Shown here piece by piece: positions 1 through 14,602 of a DNA stretch of 64,000 nucleotides. The DNA is from Aradus depressus (lineage: Eukaryota; Arthropoda; Insecta; Hemiptera; Aradidae). The DNA lies in assembly GCA_963662175.1 (NCBI GenBank), contig OY759219.1:45624675-45688674 (forward strand). Direction: 5' to 3'. The notes beneath the pieces are model-generated. The model searched no databases. It was not told the DNA's origin and worked only from the letters and a program-made list of their open reading frames with translations. How positions within the stretch are numbered: the stretch's first letter is position 1; each line of letters begins with the position of its first letter. Made by a program: the position numbers and the translations under genes.

Positions 1-3000
1 GACACGAGTATGAGGATTCAGAAGAGAAGTGAGCAATCAGAGGGGGGACGGAACTAATATCCCAATAACTGCCTCAATTTAAAGAATATCGACACGAGTA
101 TGAGGATTCTGAAGAGAAGCGAGCAATCAGAGGGGAGACGGAACTAATATCCCAATAACTGCCTCAATTCAAAGAATATCGACACGAGTATGAGGATTCT
201 GAAGAGAAGCGAGCAATCAGAGGGGGACGGAACTAATATCCCAATAACTGCCTCAATTTAAAGAATATCGACACGAGTATGAGGATTCAGAAGAGAAGCG
301 AGCAATCAGAGGGGGTCGACACTAATATCCCAATAACTGCCTCAATTTAACGAATATCGACACGAGTATGAGGATTCTGAAGAGAAGCGAGCAATCAGAG
401 GGGAGACGGAACTAATATCCCAATAACTGCCTCAATTCAAAGAATATCGACACGAGTATGAGGATTCTGAAGAGAAGCGAGCAATCAGAGGGGGACGGAA
501 CTAATATCCCAATAACTGCCTCAATTTAAAGAATATCGACACGAGTATGAGCATTCAGAAAGGAAGCGAGCAATCGGAGGGGGGACGGAACTAATATCCC
601 AATAACTGCTTCAATTTAAAGAATATCGACACGAGTATGAGGATTCAGAAGAAAAGCGAGCAATCAGAGGGGGGACGGAACTAATATCCCAATAACTGCC
701 TCAATTCAAAGAATATCGACACGAGTATGAGGATTCTGAAGAGAAGCGAGCAATCAGAGGGGGACGGAACTAATATCCCAATAACTGCCTCAATTTAAAG
801 AATATCGACACGAGTATGAGCATTCAGAAAGGAAGCGAGCAATCGGAGGGGGGACGGAACTAATATCCCAATAACTGCTTCAATTTAAAGAATATCGACA
901 CGAGTATGAGGATTCAGAAGAAAAGCGAGCAATCAGAGGGGGGACGGAACTAATATCCCAATAACTGCCTCAATTTAAAGAATATCGACACGAGTATGAG
1001 GATTCAGAAGAGAAGCGAGCAATCGGAGGGGGACGGAACTAATATCCCAATAACTGTCTCAATTTAAAGAATATCGACACGAGTATGAGGATTCAGAAGA
1101 AAAGCGAGCAATCAGAGGGGGGACGGAACTAATATCCCAATAACTGCCTCAATTTAAAGAATATCGACACGAGTATGAGGATTCAGAAGAGAAGCGAGCA
1201 ATCAGAGGGGGTCGACACTAATATCCCAATAACTGCCTCAATTTAAAGAATATCGACAAGAGTATGAGGATTCTGAAGAGAAGCGAGCAATCAGAAGAGG
1301 GACGGAACTAATATCCCAATAACTGCCTCAATTTAAAGAATATCGACACGAGTATGAGGATTCTGAAGAGAAGCGAGCAATCAGAAGAGGGACGGAACTA
1401 ATATCCCAATAACTGCCTCAATTTAAAGAATTTCGGCACGAGTATGAGGATTCAGGAGAGAAGCGAGCAATCAGAGGGGGACGGAACTTATATCTCAATA
1501 ACTGCCTCAATTTAAAGGATATCGACACGAGTATGAGGATTCAGAAGAGAAGTGAGCAATCAGAGGGGGGACGGAACTAATATCCCAATAACTGCCTCAA
1601 TTTAAAGAATATCGACACGAGTATGAGGATTCTGAAGAGAAGCGAGCAATCAGAGGGGAGACGGAACTAATATCCCAATAACTGCCTCAATTCAAAGAAT
1701 ATCGACACGAGTATGAGGATTCAGAAGAGAAGCGAGCAATCAGAGGGGGACGGAACTAATATCCCAATAACTGCCTCAATTTAAAGAATATCGACACGAG
1801 TATGAGGATTCAGAAGAGAAGCGAGCAATCAGAGGGGGTCGACACTAATATCCCAATAACTGCCTCAATTTAACGAATATCGACACGAGTATGAGGATTC
1901 TGAAGAGAAGCGAGCAATCAGAGGGGAGACGGAACTAATATCCCAATAACTGCCTCAATTCAAAGAATATCGACACGAGTATGAGGATTCTGAAGAGAAG
2001 CGAGCAATCAGAGGGGGACGGAACTAATATCATAATAACTGCCTCAATTTAAAGAATATCGACACGAGTATGAGCATTCAGAAAGGAAGCGAGCAATCGG
2101 AGGGGGGACGGAACTAATATCCCAATAACTGCTTCAATTTAAAGAATATCGACACGAGTATGAGGATTCAGAAGAAAAGCGAGCAATCAGAGGGGGGACG
2201 GAACTAATATCCCAATAACTGCCTCAATTCAAAGAATATCGACACGAGTATGAGGATTCTGAAGAGAAGCGAGCAATCAGAGGGGGACGGAACTAATATC
2301 CCAATAACTGCCTCAATTTAAAGAATATCGACACGAGTATGAGCATTCAGAAAGGAAGCGAGCAATCGGAGGGGGGACGGAACTAATATCCCAATAACTG
2401 CTTCAATTTAAAGAATATCGACACGAGTATGAGGATTCAGAAGAAAAGCGAGCAATCAGAGGGGGGACGGAACTAATATCCCAATAACTGCCTCAATTTA
2501 AAGAATATCGACACGAGTATGAGGATTCAGAAGAGAAGCGAGCAATCGGAGGGGGACGGAACTAATATCCCAATAACTGTCTCAATTTAAAGAATATCGA
2601 CACGAGTATGAGGATTCAGAAGAAAAGCGAGCAATCAGAGGGGGGACGGAACTAATATCCCAATAACTGCCTCAATTTAAAGAATATCGACACGAGTATG
2701 AGGATTCAGAAGAGAAGCGAGCAATCAGAGGGGGTCGACACTAATATCCCAATAACTGCCTCAATTTAAAGAATATCGACAAGAGTATGAGGATTCTGAA
2801 GAGAAGCGAGCAATCAGAAGAGGGACGGAACTAATATCCCAATAACTGCCTCAATTTAAAGAATATCGACACGAGTATGAGGATTCTGAAGAGAAGCGAG
2901 CAATCAGAAGAGGGACGGAACTAATATCCCAATAACTGCCTCAATTTAAAGAATTTCGGCACGAGTATGAGGATTCAGGAGAGAAGCGAGCAATCAGAGG

Positions 3001-3486
3001 GGGACGGAACTTATATCTCAATAACTGCCTCAATTTAAAGGATATCGACATGAGTATGAGGATTCAGAAGAGAAGTGAGCAATCAGAGGGGGGACGGAAC
3101 TAATATCCCAATAACTGCCTCAATTTAAAGAATATCGACACGAGTATGAGGATTCTGAAGAGAAGCGAGCAATCAGAGGGGAGACGGAACTAATATCCCA
3201 ATAACTGCCTCAATTCAAAGAATATCGACACGAGTATGAGGATTCTGAAGAGAAGCGAGCAATCAGAGGGGGACGGAACTAATATCCCAATAACTGCCTC
3301 AATTTAAAGAATATCGACACGAGTATGAGGATTCAGAAGAGAAGCGAGCAATCAGAGGGGGTCGACACTAATATCCCAATAACTGCCTCAATTTAACGAA
3401 TATCGACACGAGTATGAGGATTCTGAAGAGAAGCGAGCAATCAGAGGGGAGACGGAACTAATATCCCAATAACTGCCTCAATTTAA
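1..3486. repeat. Satellite A 17-monomer higher-order repeat
   Basis: The variant order beginning with the AAGTGAGC monomer at 1 recurs at 1524 and again at 3047, an offset of 1523 bp or 17 monomers. Copies one and two are nearly identical over their full length, including the odd GAATTTCGGCACGAG junction near 1430 and 2953. The third copy is followed for about five monomers before the order changes near 3487. This shows amplification of multi-monomer blocks and not only single monomers. Confidence 0.85.
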
Positions 3487-6400
3487 AGAATATCGACAAG
3501 AGTATGAGGATTCAGAAGAGAAGCGAGCAATCAGAGGGGATCGACACTAATATCCCAATAACTGCCTCAATTTAACGAATATCGACACGAGTATGAGGAT
3601 TCTGAAGAGAAGCGAGCAATCAGAGGGGAGACGGAACTAATATCCCAATAACTGCCTCAATTCAAAGAATATCGACACGAGTATGAGGATTCTGAAGAGA
3701 AGCGAGCAATCAGAGGGGGACGGAACTAATATCCCAATAACTGCCTCAATTTAAAGAATATCGACACGAGTATGAGGATTCAGAAGAGAAGCGAGCAATC
3801 AGAGGGGGTCGACACTAATATCCCAATAACTGCCTCAATTTAACGAATATCGACACGAGTATGAGGATTCTGAAGAGAAGCGAGCAATCAGAGGGGCGAC
3901 GGAACTAATATCCCAATAACTGCCTCAATTCAAAGAATATCGACAAGAGTATGAGGATTCTGAAGAGAAGCGAGCAATCAGAGGGGGACGGAACTAATAT
4001 CCCAATAACTGCCTCAATTTAAAGAATATCGACACGAGTATGAGCATTCAGAAAGGAAGCGAGCAATCGGAGGGGGGACGGAACTAATATCCCAATAACT
4101 GCTTCAATTTAAAGAATATCGACACGAGTATGAGGATTCAGAAGAAAAGCGAGCAATCAGAGGGGGGACGGAACTAATATCCCAATAACTGCCTCAATTT
4201 AAAGAATATCGACACGAGTATGAGGATTCAGAAGAGAAGCGAGCAATCGGAGGGGGACGGAACTAATATCCCAATAACTGTCTCAATTTAAAGAATATCG
4301 ACACGAGTATGAGGATTCAGAAGAAAAGCGAGCAATCAGAGGGGGGACGGAACTAATATCCCAATAACTGCCTCAATTTAAAGAATATCGACACGAGTAT
4401 GAGGATTCAGAAGAGAAGCGAGCAATCAGAGGGGGGACGGAACTAATATCCCAATAACTGTCTCAATTTGAAGAATATCGACACGAGTATGAGGATTCAG
4501 AAGAAAAGCGAGCAATCACAGGGGGGACGGAACTAATATCCCAATAACTGCCTCAATTTAAAGAATATCGACACGAGTATGAGGATTCAGAAGAGAAGCG
4601 AGCAATCAGAGGGGAGACGGAACTAATATCCCAATAACTGCCTCAATTTAAAGAATATCGACACGAGTATGAGGATTCAGAAGAGAAGCGAGCAATCAGA
4701 GGGGGGACGGAACTAATATCCCTATAACTGCCTCAATTTAAAGAATATCGACACGAGTATGAGGATTCAGAAGAAAAACGAGCAATCAGAGGGGGACGGA
4801 ACTAATATCCCAATAACAGCCTCAATTTAAAGAATATCGACACGAGTATGAGGATTCAGAAAAGAAGCGAGCAATCAGAGGGGGGACGGAACTAATATCC
4901 CAATAACTGCGTCAATTTAAAGAATATCGACAAGAGTATGAGGATTCTGAAGAGAAGCGAGCAATCAGAAGCGGGACGGAACTAATATCCCAATAACTGC
5001 CTCAATTTAAAGAATATCGACACGAGTATGAGGATTCTGAAGAGAAGCGAGCAATCAGAAGAGGGACGGAACTAATATCCCAATAACTGCCTCAATTTAA
5101 AGAATATCGACACGAGTATGAGGATTCAGGAGAGAAGCGAGCAATCAGAGGGGGACGGAACTTATATCTTAATAACTGCCTCAATTTAAAGAATATCGAC
5201 ACGAGTATGAGGATTCAGAAGAGAAGTGAGCAATCAGAGGGGGGACGGAACTAATATCCCAATAACTGCCTCAATTTAAAGAATATCGACACGAGTATGA
5301 GGATTCAAAAGAGAAACGAGCAATCAGAGGGGGGACGGAACTAATATCCCAATAACTGCCTCAATTTAAAGAATATCGACACGAAGATGAGGATTCAGAA
5401 GAGAAACAAGCAATCAGAGGGGGGACGGAACTAATATCCAAATAACTGACTCAATTTAAAGAATATCGACAAGAGTATGAGGATTCAGAAGAGAAGCGAG
5501 CAATCAGAAGAGGGACGGAACTAATATCCCAATAACTGCCTCAATTTAAAGAATATCGACACGAGTATGAGGATTCAGAAGAGAAGCGAGCAATCAGAGG
5601 GGGTCGACACTAATATCCCAATAACTGTCTCAATTTAACGAATATCGACACGAGTATGAGGATTCTGAAGAGAAGCGAGCAATCAGAGGGGAGACGGAAC
5701 TAATATCCCAATAACTGCCTCAATTCAAAGAATATTGACACGAGTATGAGGATTCTGAAGAGAAGCGAGCAATCAGAGGGGGACGGAACTAATATCCCAA
5801 TAACTGCCTCAATTTAAAGAATATCGACAAGAGTATGAGGATTCAGAAGAGAAGCGAGCAATCAGAGGGGGTCGACACTAATATCCCAATAACTGCCTCA
5901 ATTTAACGAATATCGACACGAGTATGAGGATTCTGAAGAGAAGCGAGCAATCAGAGGGGAGACGGAACTAATATCCCAATAACTGCCTCAATTCAAAGAA
6001 TATCGACACGAGTATGAGGATTCTGAAGAGAAGCGAGCAATCAGAGGGGGACGGAACTAATATCCCAATAACTGCCTCAATTTAAAGAATATCGACACGA
6101 GTATGAGGATTCAGAAGAGAAGCGAGCAATCAGAGGGGGTCGACACTAATATCCCAATAACTGCCTCAATTTAACGAATATCGACACGAGTATGAGGATT
6201 CAGAATAGAAGCGAGCAATCAGAGGGGGACGGAACTAATATCCCAATAACTGCCTCAATTTAAAGAATATCGACAAGAGTATGAGGATTCAGAAGAGAAG
6301 TGAGCAATCAGAAGGGGGACGGAACTAATATCCCAATAACTGCCTCAATTTAAAGAATATCGACACGAGTATGAGGATTCAAAAGAGAAACGAGCAATCA

Positions 6401-9400
6401 GAGGGGGACGGAACTAATATCCCAATAACTGCCTCAATTTAAAGAATATCGACACGAGTATGAGGATTCTGAAGAGAAGCGAGCAATCAGAGGAGGGACG
6501 GAACTAATATCCCAATAACTGCCTCAATTTAAAGAATATCGACACGAGTATGAGGATTCTGAAGAGAAGCGAGCAATCAGAGGGGAGACGGAACTAATAT
6601 CCCAATAACTGCCTCAATTCAAAGAATATCGACACGAGTATGAGGATTCTGAAGAGAAGCGAGCAATCAGAGGGGGACGGAACTAATATCCCAATAACTG
6701 CCTCAATTTAAAGAATACCGACACGAGTATGAGGATTCAGAAGAGAAGCGAGCAATCAGAGGGGGACGGAACTAATACCCCAATAACTGCCTCAATTTAA
6801 AGAATATCGACACGAGTATGAGGATTCAGAAGAGAATCGAGCAATCAGAGGGGGACGGAACTAATATCCCAATAACTGCCTCAATTTAAAGAATATCGAC
6901 AAGAGTAGGAGGATTCAGAAGAGAATCGAGCAATCAGAGGGGGACGGAACTAATATCCCAATAACTGCCTCAATTTAAAGAATATCGACACGAGTATGAG
7001 GATTCAGAAGAGAATCGAGCAATCAGAGGGGGACGGAACTAATATCCCAATAACTGCCTCAATTTAAAGAATATCGACAAGAGTATGAGGATTCTGAAGA
7101 GAAGCGAGCAATCAGAGGGGGACGGAACTAATATCCCAATAACTGCCTCAATTTAAAGAATATCGACAAGAGTATGAGGATTCAGAAGAGAAGCGAGCAA
7201 TCAGAGGGGGTCGACACTAATATCCCAATAACTGCCTCAATTTAACGAATATCGACACGAGTATGAGGATTCTGAAGAGAAGCGAGCAATCAGAGGGGAG
7301 ACGGAACTAATATCCCAATAACTGCCTCAATTCAAAGAATATCGACACGAGTATGAGGATTCTGAAGAGAAGCGAGCAATCAGAGGGGGACGGAACTAAT
7401 ATCCCAATAACTGCCTCAATTTAAAGAATATCGACACGAGTATGAGGATTCAGAAGAGAAGCGAGCAATCAGAGGGGGTCGACACTAATATCCCAATAAC
7501 TGCCTCAATTTAACGAATATCGACACGAGTATGAGGATTCAGAATAGAAGCGAGCAATCAGAGGGGGACGGAACTAATATCCCAATAACTGCCTCAATTT
7601 AAAGAATATCGACAAGAGTATGAGGATTCAGAAGAGAAGTGAGCAATCAGAAGGGGGACGGAACTAATATCCCAATAACTGCCTCAATTTAAAGAATATC
7701 GACACGAGTATGAGGATTCAGAAGAGAATCGAGCAATCAGAGGGGGACGGAACTAATATCCCAATAACTGCCTCAATTTAAAGAATATCGACACGAGTAT
7801 GAGGATTCAGAAGAGAATCGAGCAATCAGAGGGGGACGGAACTAATATCCCAATAACTGCCTCTATTTAAAGAATATCGACAAGAGTATGAGGATTCAGA
7901 AGAGAAGTGAGCAATCAGAGGGGGGACGGAACTAATATCCCAATAACTGCCTCAATTTAAAGAATATCGACACGAGTATGAGGATTCAGAAGAGAATCGA
8001 GCAATCAGAGGGGGACGGAACTAATATCCCAATAACTGCCTCAATTTAAAGAATATCGACAAGAGTAGGAGGATTCAGAAGAGAATCGAGCAATCAGAGG
8101 GGGACGGAACTAATATCCCAATAACTGCCTCAATTTAAAGAATATCGACACGAGTATGAGGATTCAGAAGAGAAGCGAGCAATCAGAGGGGGACGGAACT
8201 AATATCCCAATAACTGCCTCAATTTAACGAATATCGACACGAGTATGAGGATTCTGAAGAGAAGCGAGCAATCAGAGGGGAGACGGAACTAATATCCCAA
8301 TAACTGCCTCAATTCAAAGAATATCGACACGAGTATGAGGATTCTGAAGAGAAGCGAGCAATCAGAGGGGGACGGAACTAATATCCCAATAACTGCCTCA
8401 ATTTAAAGAATATCGACACGAGTATGAGGATTCAGAAGAGAAGCGAGCAATCAGAGGGGGTCGACACTAATATCCCAATAACTGCCTCAATTTAACGAAT
8501 ATCGACACGAGTATGAGGATTCAGAATAGAAGCGAGCAATCAGAGGGGGACGGAACTAATATCCCAATAACTGCCTCAATTTAAAGAATATCGACAAGAG
8601 TATGAGGATTCAGAAGAGAAGTGAGCAATCAGAAGGGGGACGGAACTAATATCCCAATAACTGCCTCAATTTAAAGAATATCGACACGAGTATGAGGATT
8701 CAGAAGAGAATCGAGCAATCAGAGGGGGACGGAACTAATATCCCAATAACTGCCTCAATTTAAAGAATATCGACACGAGTATGAGGATTCAGAAGAGAAT
8801 CGAGCAATCAGAGGGGGACGGAACTAATATCCCAATAACTGCCTCTATTTAAAGAATATCGACAAGAGTATGAGGATTCAGAAGAGAAGTGAGCAATCAG
8901 AGGGGGGACGGAACTAATATCCCAATAACTGCCTCAATTTAAAGAATATCGACACGAGTATGAGGATTCAGAAGAGAATCGAGCAATCAGAGGGGGACGG
9001 AACTAATATCCCAATAACTGCCTCAATTTAAAGAATATCGACACGAGTATGAGGATTCAGAAGAGAATCGAGCAATCAGAGGGGGACGGAACTAATATCC
9101 CAATAACTGCCTCTATTTAAAGAATATCGACAAGAGTATGAGGATTCAGAAGAGAAGTGAGCAATCAGAGGGGGGACGGAACTAATATCCCAATAACTGC
9201 CTCAATTTAAAGAATATCGACACGAGTATGAGGATTCAGAAGAGAATCGAGCAATCAGAGGGGGACGGAACTAATATCCCAATAACTGCCTCAATTTAAA
9301 GAATATCGACAAGAGTAGGAGGATTCAGAAGAGAATCGAGCAATCAGAGGGGGACGGAACTAATATCCCAATAACTGCCTCAATTTAAAGAATATCGACA

Positions 9401-11175
9401 CGAGTATGAGGATTCAGAAGAGAATCGAGCAATCAGAGGGGGACGGAACTAATATCCCAATAACTGCCTCAATTTAAAGAATATCGACAAGAGTATGAGG
9501 ATTCAGAAGAGAAGTGAGCAATCAGAGGGGGGACGGAACTAATATCCCAATAACTGCCTCAATTTAAAGAATATCGACACGAGTATGAGGATTCAAAAGA
9601 GAAACGAGCAATCAGAGGGGGACGGAACTAATATCCCAATAACTGCCTCAATTTAAAGAATATCGACACGAGTATGAGGATTCTGAAGAGAAGCGAGCAA
9701 TCAGAGGAGGGACGGAACTAATATCCCAATAACTGCCTCAATTTAAAGAATACCGACACGAGTATGAGGATTCAGAAGAGAAGCGAGCAATCAGAGGGGG
9801 ACGGAACTAATACCCCAATAACTGCCTCAATTTAAAGAATATCGACAAGAGTATGAGGATTCAGAAGAGAAGCGAGCAATCAGAAGAGGGACGGAACTCA
9901 TATCCCAATAACTGCCTCAATTTAAAGAATATCGACACGAGTATGAGGATTCAGAAGAGAAGCGAGCAATCAGAGGGGGTCGACACTAATATCCCAATAA
10001 CTGTCTCAATTTAACGAATATCGACACGAGTATGAGGATTCTGAAGAGAAGCGAGCAATCAGAGGGGAGACGGAACTAATATCCCAATAACTGCCTCAAT
10101 TCAAAGAATATTGACACGAGTATGAGGATTCTGAAGAGAAGCGAGCAATCAGAGGGGGACGGAACTAATATCCCAATAACTGCCTCAATTTAAAGAATAT
10201 CGACAAGAGTATGAGGATTCAGAAGAGAAGCGAGCAATCAGAGGGGGTCGACACTAATATCCCAATAACTGCCTCAATTTAACGAATATCGACACGAGTA
10301 TGAGGATTCTGAAGAGAAGCGAGCAATCAGAGGGGAGACGGAACTAATATCCCAATAACTGCCTCAATTCAAAGAATATCGACACGAGTATGAGGATTCT
10401 GAAGAGAAGCGAGCAATCAGAGGGGGACGGAACTAATATCCCAATAACTGCCTCAATTTAAAGAATATCGACACGAGTATGAGGATTCAGAAGAGAAGCG
10501 AGCAATCAGAGGGGGTCGACACTAATATCCCAATAACTGCCTCAATTTAACGAATATCGACACGAGTATGAGGATTCAGAATAGAAGCGAGCAATCAGAG
10601 GGGGACGGAACTAATATCCCAATAACTGCCTCAATTTAAAGAATATCGACAAGAGTATGAGGATTCAGAAGAGAAGTGAGCAATCAGAAGGGGGACGGAA
10701 CTAATATCCCAATAACTGCCTCAATTTAAAGAATATCGACACGAGTATGAGGATTCAGAAGAGAATCGAGCAATCAGAGGGGGACGGAACTAATATCCCA
10801 ATAACTGCCTCAATTTAAAGAATATCGACACGAGTATGAGGATTCAGAAGAGAATCGAGCAATCAGAGGGGGACGGAACTATTATCCCAATAACTGCCTC
10901 TATTTAAAGAATATCGACAAGAGTATGAGGATTCAGAAGAGAAGTGAGCAATCAGAGGGGGGACGGAACTAATATCCCAATAACTGCCTCAATTTAAAGA
11001 ATATCGACACGAGTATGAGGATTCAGAAGAGAATCGAGCAATCAGAGGGGGACGGAACTAATATCCCAATAACTGCCTCAATTTAAAGAATATCGACAAG
11101 AGTAGGAGGATTCAGAAGAGAATCGAGCAATCAGAGGGGGACGGAACTAATATCCCAATAACTGCCTCAATTTAA

Positions 11176-14100
11176 AGAATATCGACACGAGTATGAGGAT
11201 TCAGAAGAGAAGCGAGCAATCAGAGGGGGGTCGGCACTAATATCCCAATAACTGCCTCAATTTAAAGAATATCGACACGAGTATGAGGATTCAGAAGAAA
11301 AGCGAGCAATCAGCGGAGGACGGAACTTATATCCCAATAACTGCCTCAATTTAAAGAATATCGACACGAGTATGAGGATTCTGAAGAGAAGCGAGCAATC
11401 AGAGGGGAGACGGAACTAATATCCCAATAACTGCCTCAATTTAAAGAATATCGACACGAGTATGAGGATTCTGAAGAGAAGCGAGCAATCAGAGGGGGGA
11501 CGGAACTAATATCCCAATAACTGCCTCAATTTAAAGAATATCGACAAGAGTATGAGGATTCAGAAGAGAATCGAGCAATCAGAGGGGGACGGAACTAATA
11601 TCCCAATAACTGCCTCAATTTAAAGAATATCGACAAGAGTATGAGGATTCAGAAGAGAATCGAGCAATCAGAGGGGGACGGAACTAATATCCCAATAACT
11701 GCCTCAATTTAAAGAATATCGACACGAGTATGAGGATTCAGAATAGAAGCGAGCAATCAGAGGGGGACGGAACTAATATCCCAATAACTGCCTCAATTTA
11801 AAGAATATCGACAAGAGTATGAGGATTCAGAAGAGAAGTGAGCAATCAGAAGGGGGACGGAACTAATATCCCAATAACTGCCTCAATTTAAAGAATATCG
11901 ACACGAGTATGAGGATTCAAAAGAGAAACGAGCAATCAGAGGGGGACGGAACTAATATCCCAACAACTGCCTCAATTTAAAGAATATCGACACGAGTATG
12001 AGGATTCTGAAGAGAAGCGAGCAATCAGAGGAGGGACGGAACTAATATCCCAATAACTGCCTCAATTTAAAGAATACCGACACGAGTATGAGGATTCAGA
12101 AGAGAAGCGAGCAATCAGAGGGGGGACGGAACTAATATCCCAATAACTGCCTCAATTTAAAGAATATCGACACGAGTATGAGGATTCTGAAGAGAAGCGA
12201 GCAATCAGAGGAGGGCCGGAACTAATATCCCAATAACTGCCTCAATTTAAAGAATATCGACAAGAGTATGAGGATTCAGAAGAGAATCGAGCAATCAGAG
12301 GGGGACGGAACTAATATCCCAATAACTGCCTCAATTTAAAGAATATCGACACGAGTATGAGGATTCAGAAGAGAAGCGAGCAATCAGAGGGGGGACGGAA
12401 CTAATATCCCTATAACTGCCTCAATTTAAAGAATATCGACACGAGTATGAGGATTCAGAAGAAAAACGAGCAATCAGAGGGGGACGGAACTAATATCCCA
12501 ATAACAGCCTCAATTTAAAGAATATCGACACGAGTATGAGGATTCAGAAAAGAAGCGAGCAATCAGAGGGGGGACGGAACTAATATCCCAATAACTGCGT
12601 CAATTTAAAGAATATCGACAAGAGTTTGAGGATTCAGAAGAGAAGCGAGCAATCAGAGGGGATCGGCACTAATATCCCAATAACTGCCTCAATTTAAAGA
12701 ATATCGACACGAGTATGAGGATTCAGAAGAAAAGCGAGCAATCAGAGGAGGACGGAACTTATATCCCAATAACTGCCTCAATTTAAAGAATATCGACACG
12801 AGTATGAGGATTCAGAAGAGAAGCGAGCAATCAGAGGGGGACGGAACTAATACCCCAATAACTGCCTCAATTTAAAGAATATCGACACGAGTATGAGGAT
12901 TCAGAAGAGAAGCGAGCAATCAGAGGGGGGACGGAACTAATATCCCAATAACTGCCTCAATTTAAAGAATATCGACACGAGTATGAGGATTCAGAAGAGA
13001 AGCGAGCAATCAGAGGGGGGTCGGCACTAATATCCCAATAACTGCCTCAATTTAAAGAATATCGACACGAGTATGAGGATTCAGAAGAAAAGCGAGCAAT
13101 CAGCGGAGGACGGAACTTATATCCCAATAACTGCCTCAATTTAAAGAATATCGACACGAGTATGAGGATTCTGAAGAGAAGCGAGCAATCAGAGGGGAGA
13201 CGGAACTAATATCCCAATAACTGCCTCAATTTAAAGAATATCGACACGAGTATGAGGATTCTGAAGAGAAGCGAGCAATCAGAGGGGGGACGGAACTAAT
13301 ATCCCAATAACTGCCTCAATTTAAAGAATATCGACAAGAGTATGAGGATTCAGAAGAGAATCGAGCAATCAGAGGGGGACGGAACTAATATCCCAATAAC
13401 TGCCTCAATTTAAAGAATATCGACAAGAGTATGAGGATTCAGAAGAGAATCGAGCAATCAGAGGGGGACGGAACTAATATCCCAATAACTGCCTCAATTT
13501 AAAGAATATCGACACGAGTATGAGGATTCAGAATAGAAGCGAGCAATCAGAGGGGGACGGAACTAATATCCCAATAACTGCCTCAATTTAAAGAATATCG
13601 ACAAGAGTATGAGGATTCAGAAGAGAAGTGAGCAATCAGAAGGGGGACGGAACTAATATCCCAATAACTGCCTCAATTTAAAGAATATCGACACGAGTAT
13701 GAGGATTCAAAAGAGAAACGAGCAATCAGAGGGGGACGGAACTAATATCCCAACAACTGCCTCAATTTAAAGAATATCGACACGAGTATGAGGATTCTGA
13801 AGAGAAGCGAGCAATCAGAGGAGGGACGGAACTAATATCCCAATAACTGCCTCAATTTAAAGAATACCGACACGAGTATGAGGATTCAGAAGAGAAGCGA
13901 GCAATCAGAGGGGGGACGGAACTAATATCCCAATAACTGCCTCAATTTAAAGAATATCGACACGAGTATGACGATTCTGAAGAGAAGCGAGCAATCAGAG
14001 GAGGGCCGGAACTAATATCCCAATAACTGCCTCAATTTAAAGAATATCGACAAGAGTATGAGGATTCAGAAGAGAATCGAGCAATCAGAGGGGGACGGAA

Positions 14101-14602
14101 CTAATATCCCAATAACTGCCTCAATTTAAAGAATATCGACACGAGTATGAGGATTCAGAAGAGAAGCGAGCAATCAGAGGGGGGACGGAACTAATATCCC
14201 TATAACTGCCTCAATTTAAAGAATATCGACACGAGTATGAGGATTCAGAAGAAAAACGAGCAATCAGAGGGGGACGGAACTAATATCCCAATAACAGCCT
14301 CAATTTAAAGAATATCGACACGAGTATGAGGATTCAGAAAAGAAGCGAGCAATCAGAGGGGGGACGGAACTAATATCCCAATAACTGCGTCAATTTAAAG
14401 AATATCGACAAGAGTTTGAGGATTCAGAAGAGAAGCGAGCAATCAGAGGGGATCGGCACTAATATCCCAATAACTGCCTCAATTTAAAGAATATCGACAC
14501 GAGTATGAGGATTCAGAAGAAAAGCGAGCAATCAGAGGAGGACGGAACTTATATCCCAATAACTGCCTCAATTTAAAGAATATCGACACGAGTATGAGGA
14601 TT
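11176..14602. repeat. Satellite A 20-monomer duplicated block
   Basis: A block of about 1.64 kb (11176-12812) recurs at 12966-14602 with a constant offset of 1790 bp (20 monomers). Diagnostic shared variants are CAGCGGAGGACGG at 11311 and 13101 and GATCGGCACT at 12661 and 14451. A visible difference is GAGGATT versus GACGATT near 13971. Boundaries are given to within about 20 bp. Confidence 0.8.

Noticed and set aside
1430..1445. GAATTTCGGCACGAG resembles the EcoRI cDNA adaptor GAATTCGGCACGAG
   Set aside because: It differs by one base, recurs at several monomer junctions (near 2953, 18170, 19600) and is a simple two-change variant of the normal GAATATCGACACGAG junction. Not vector contamination.
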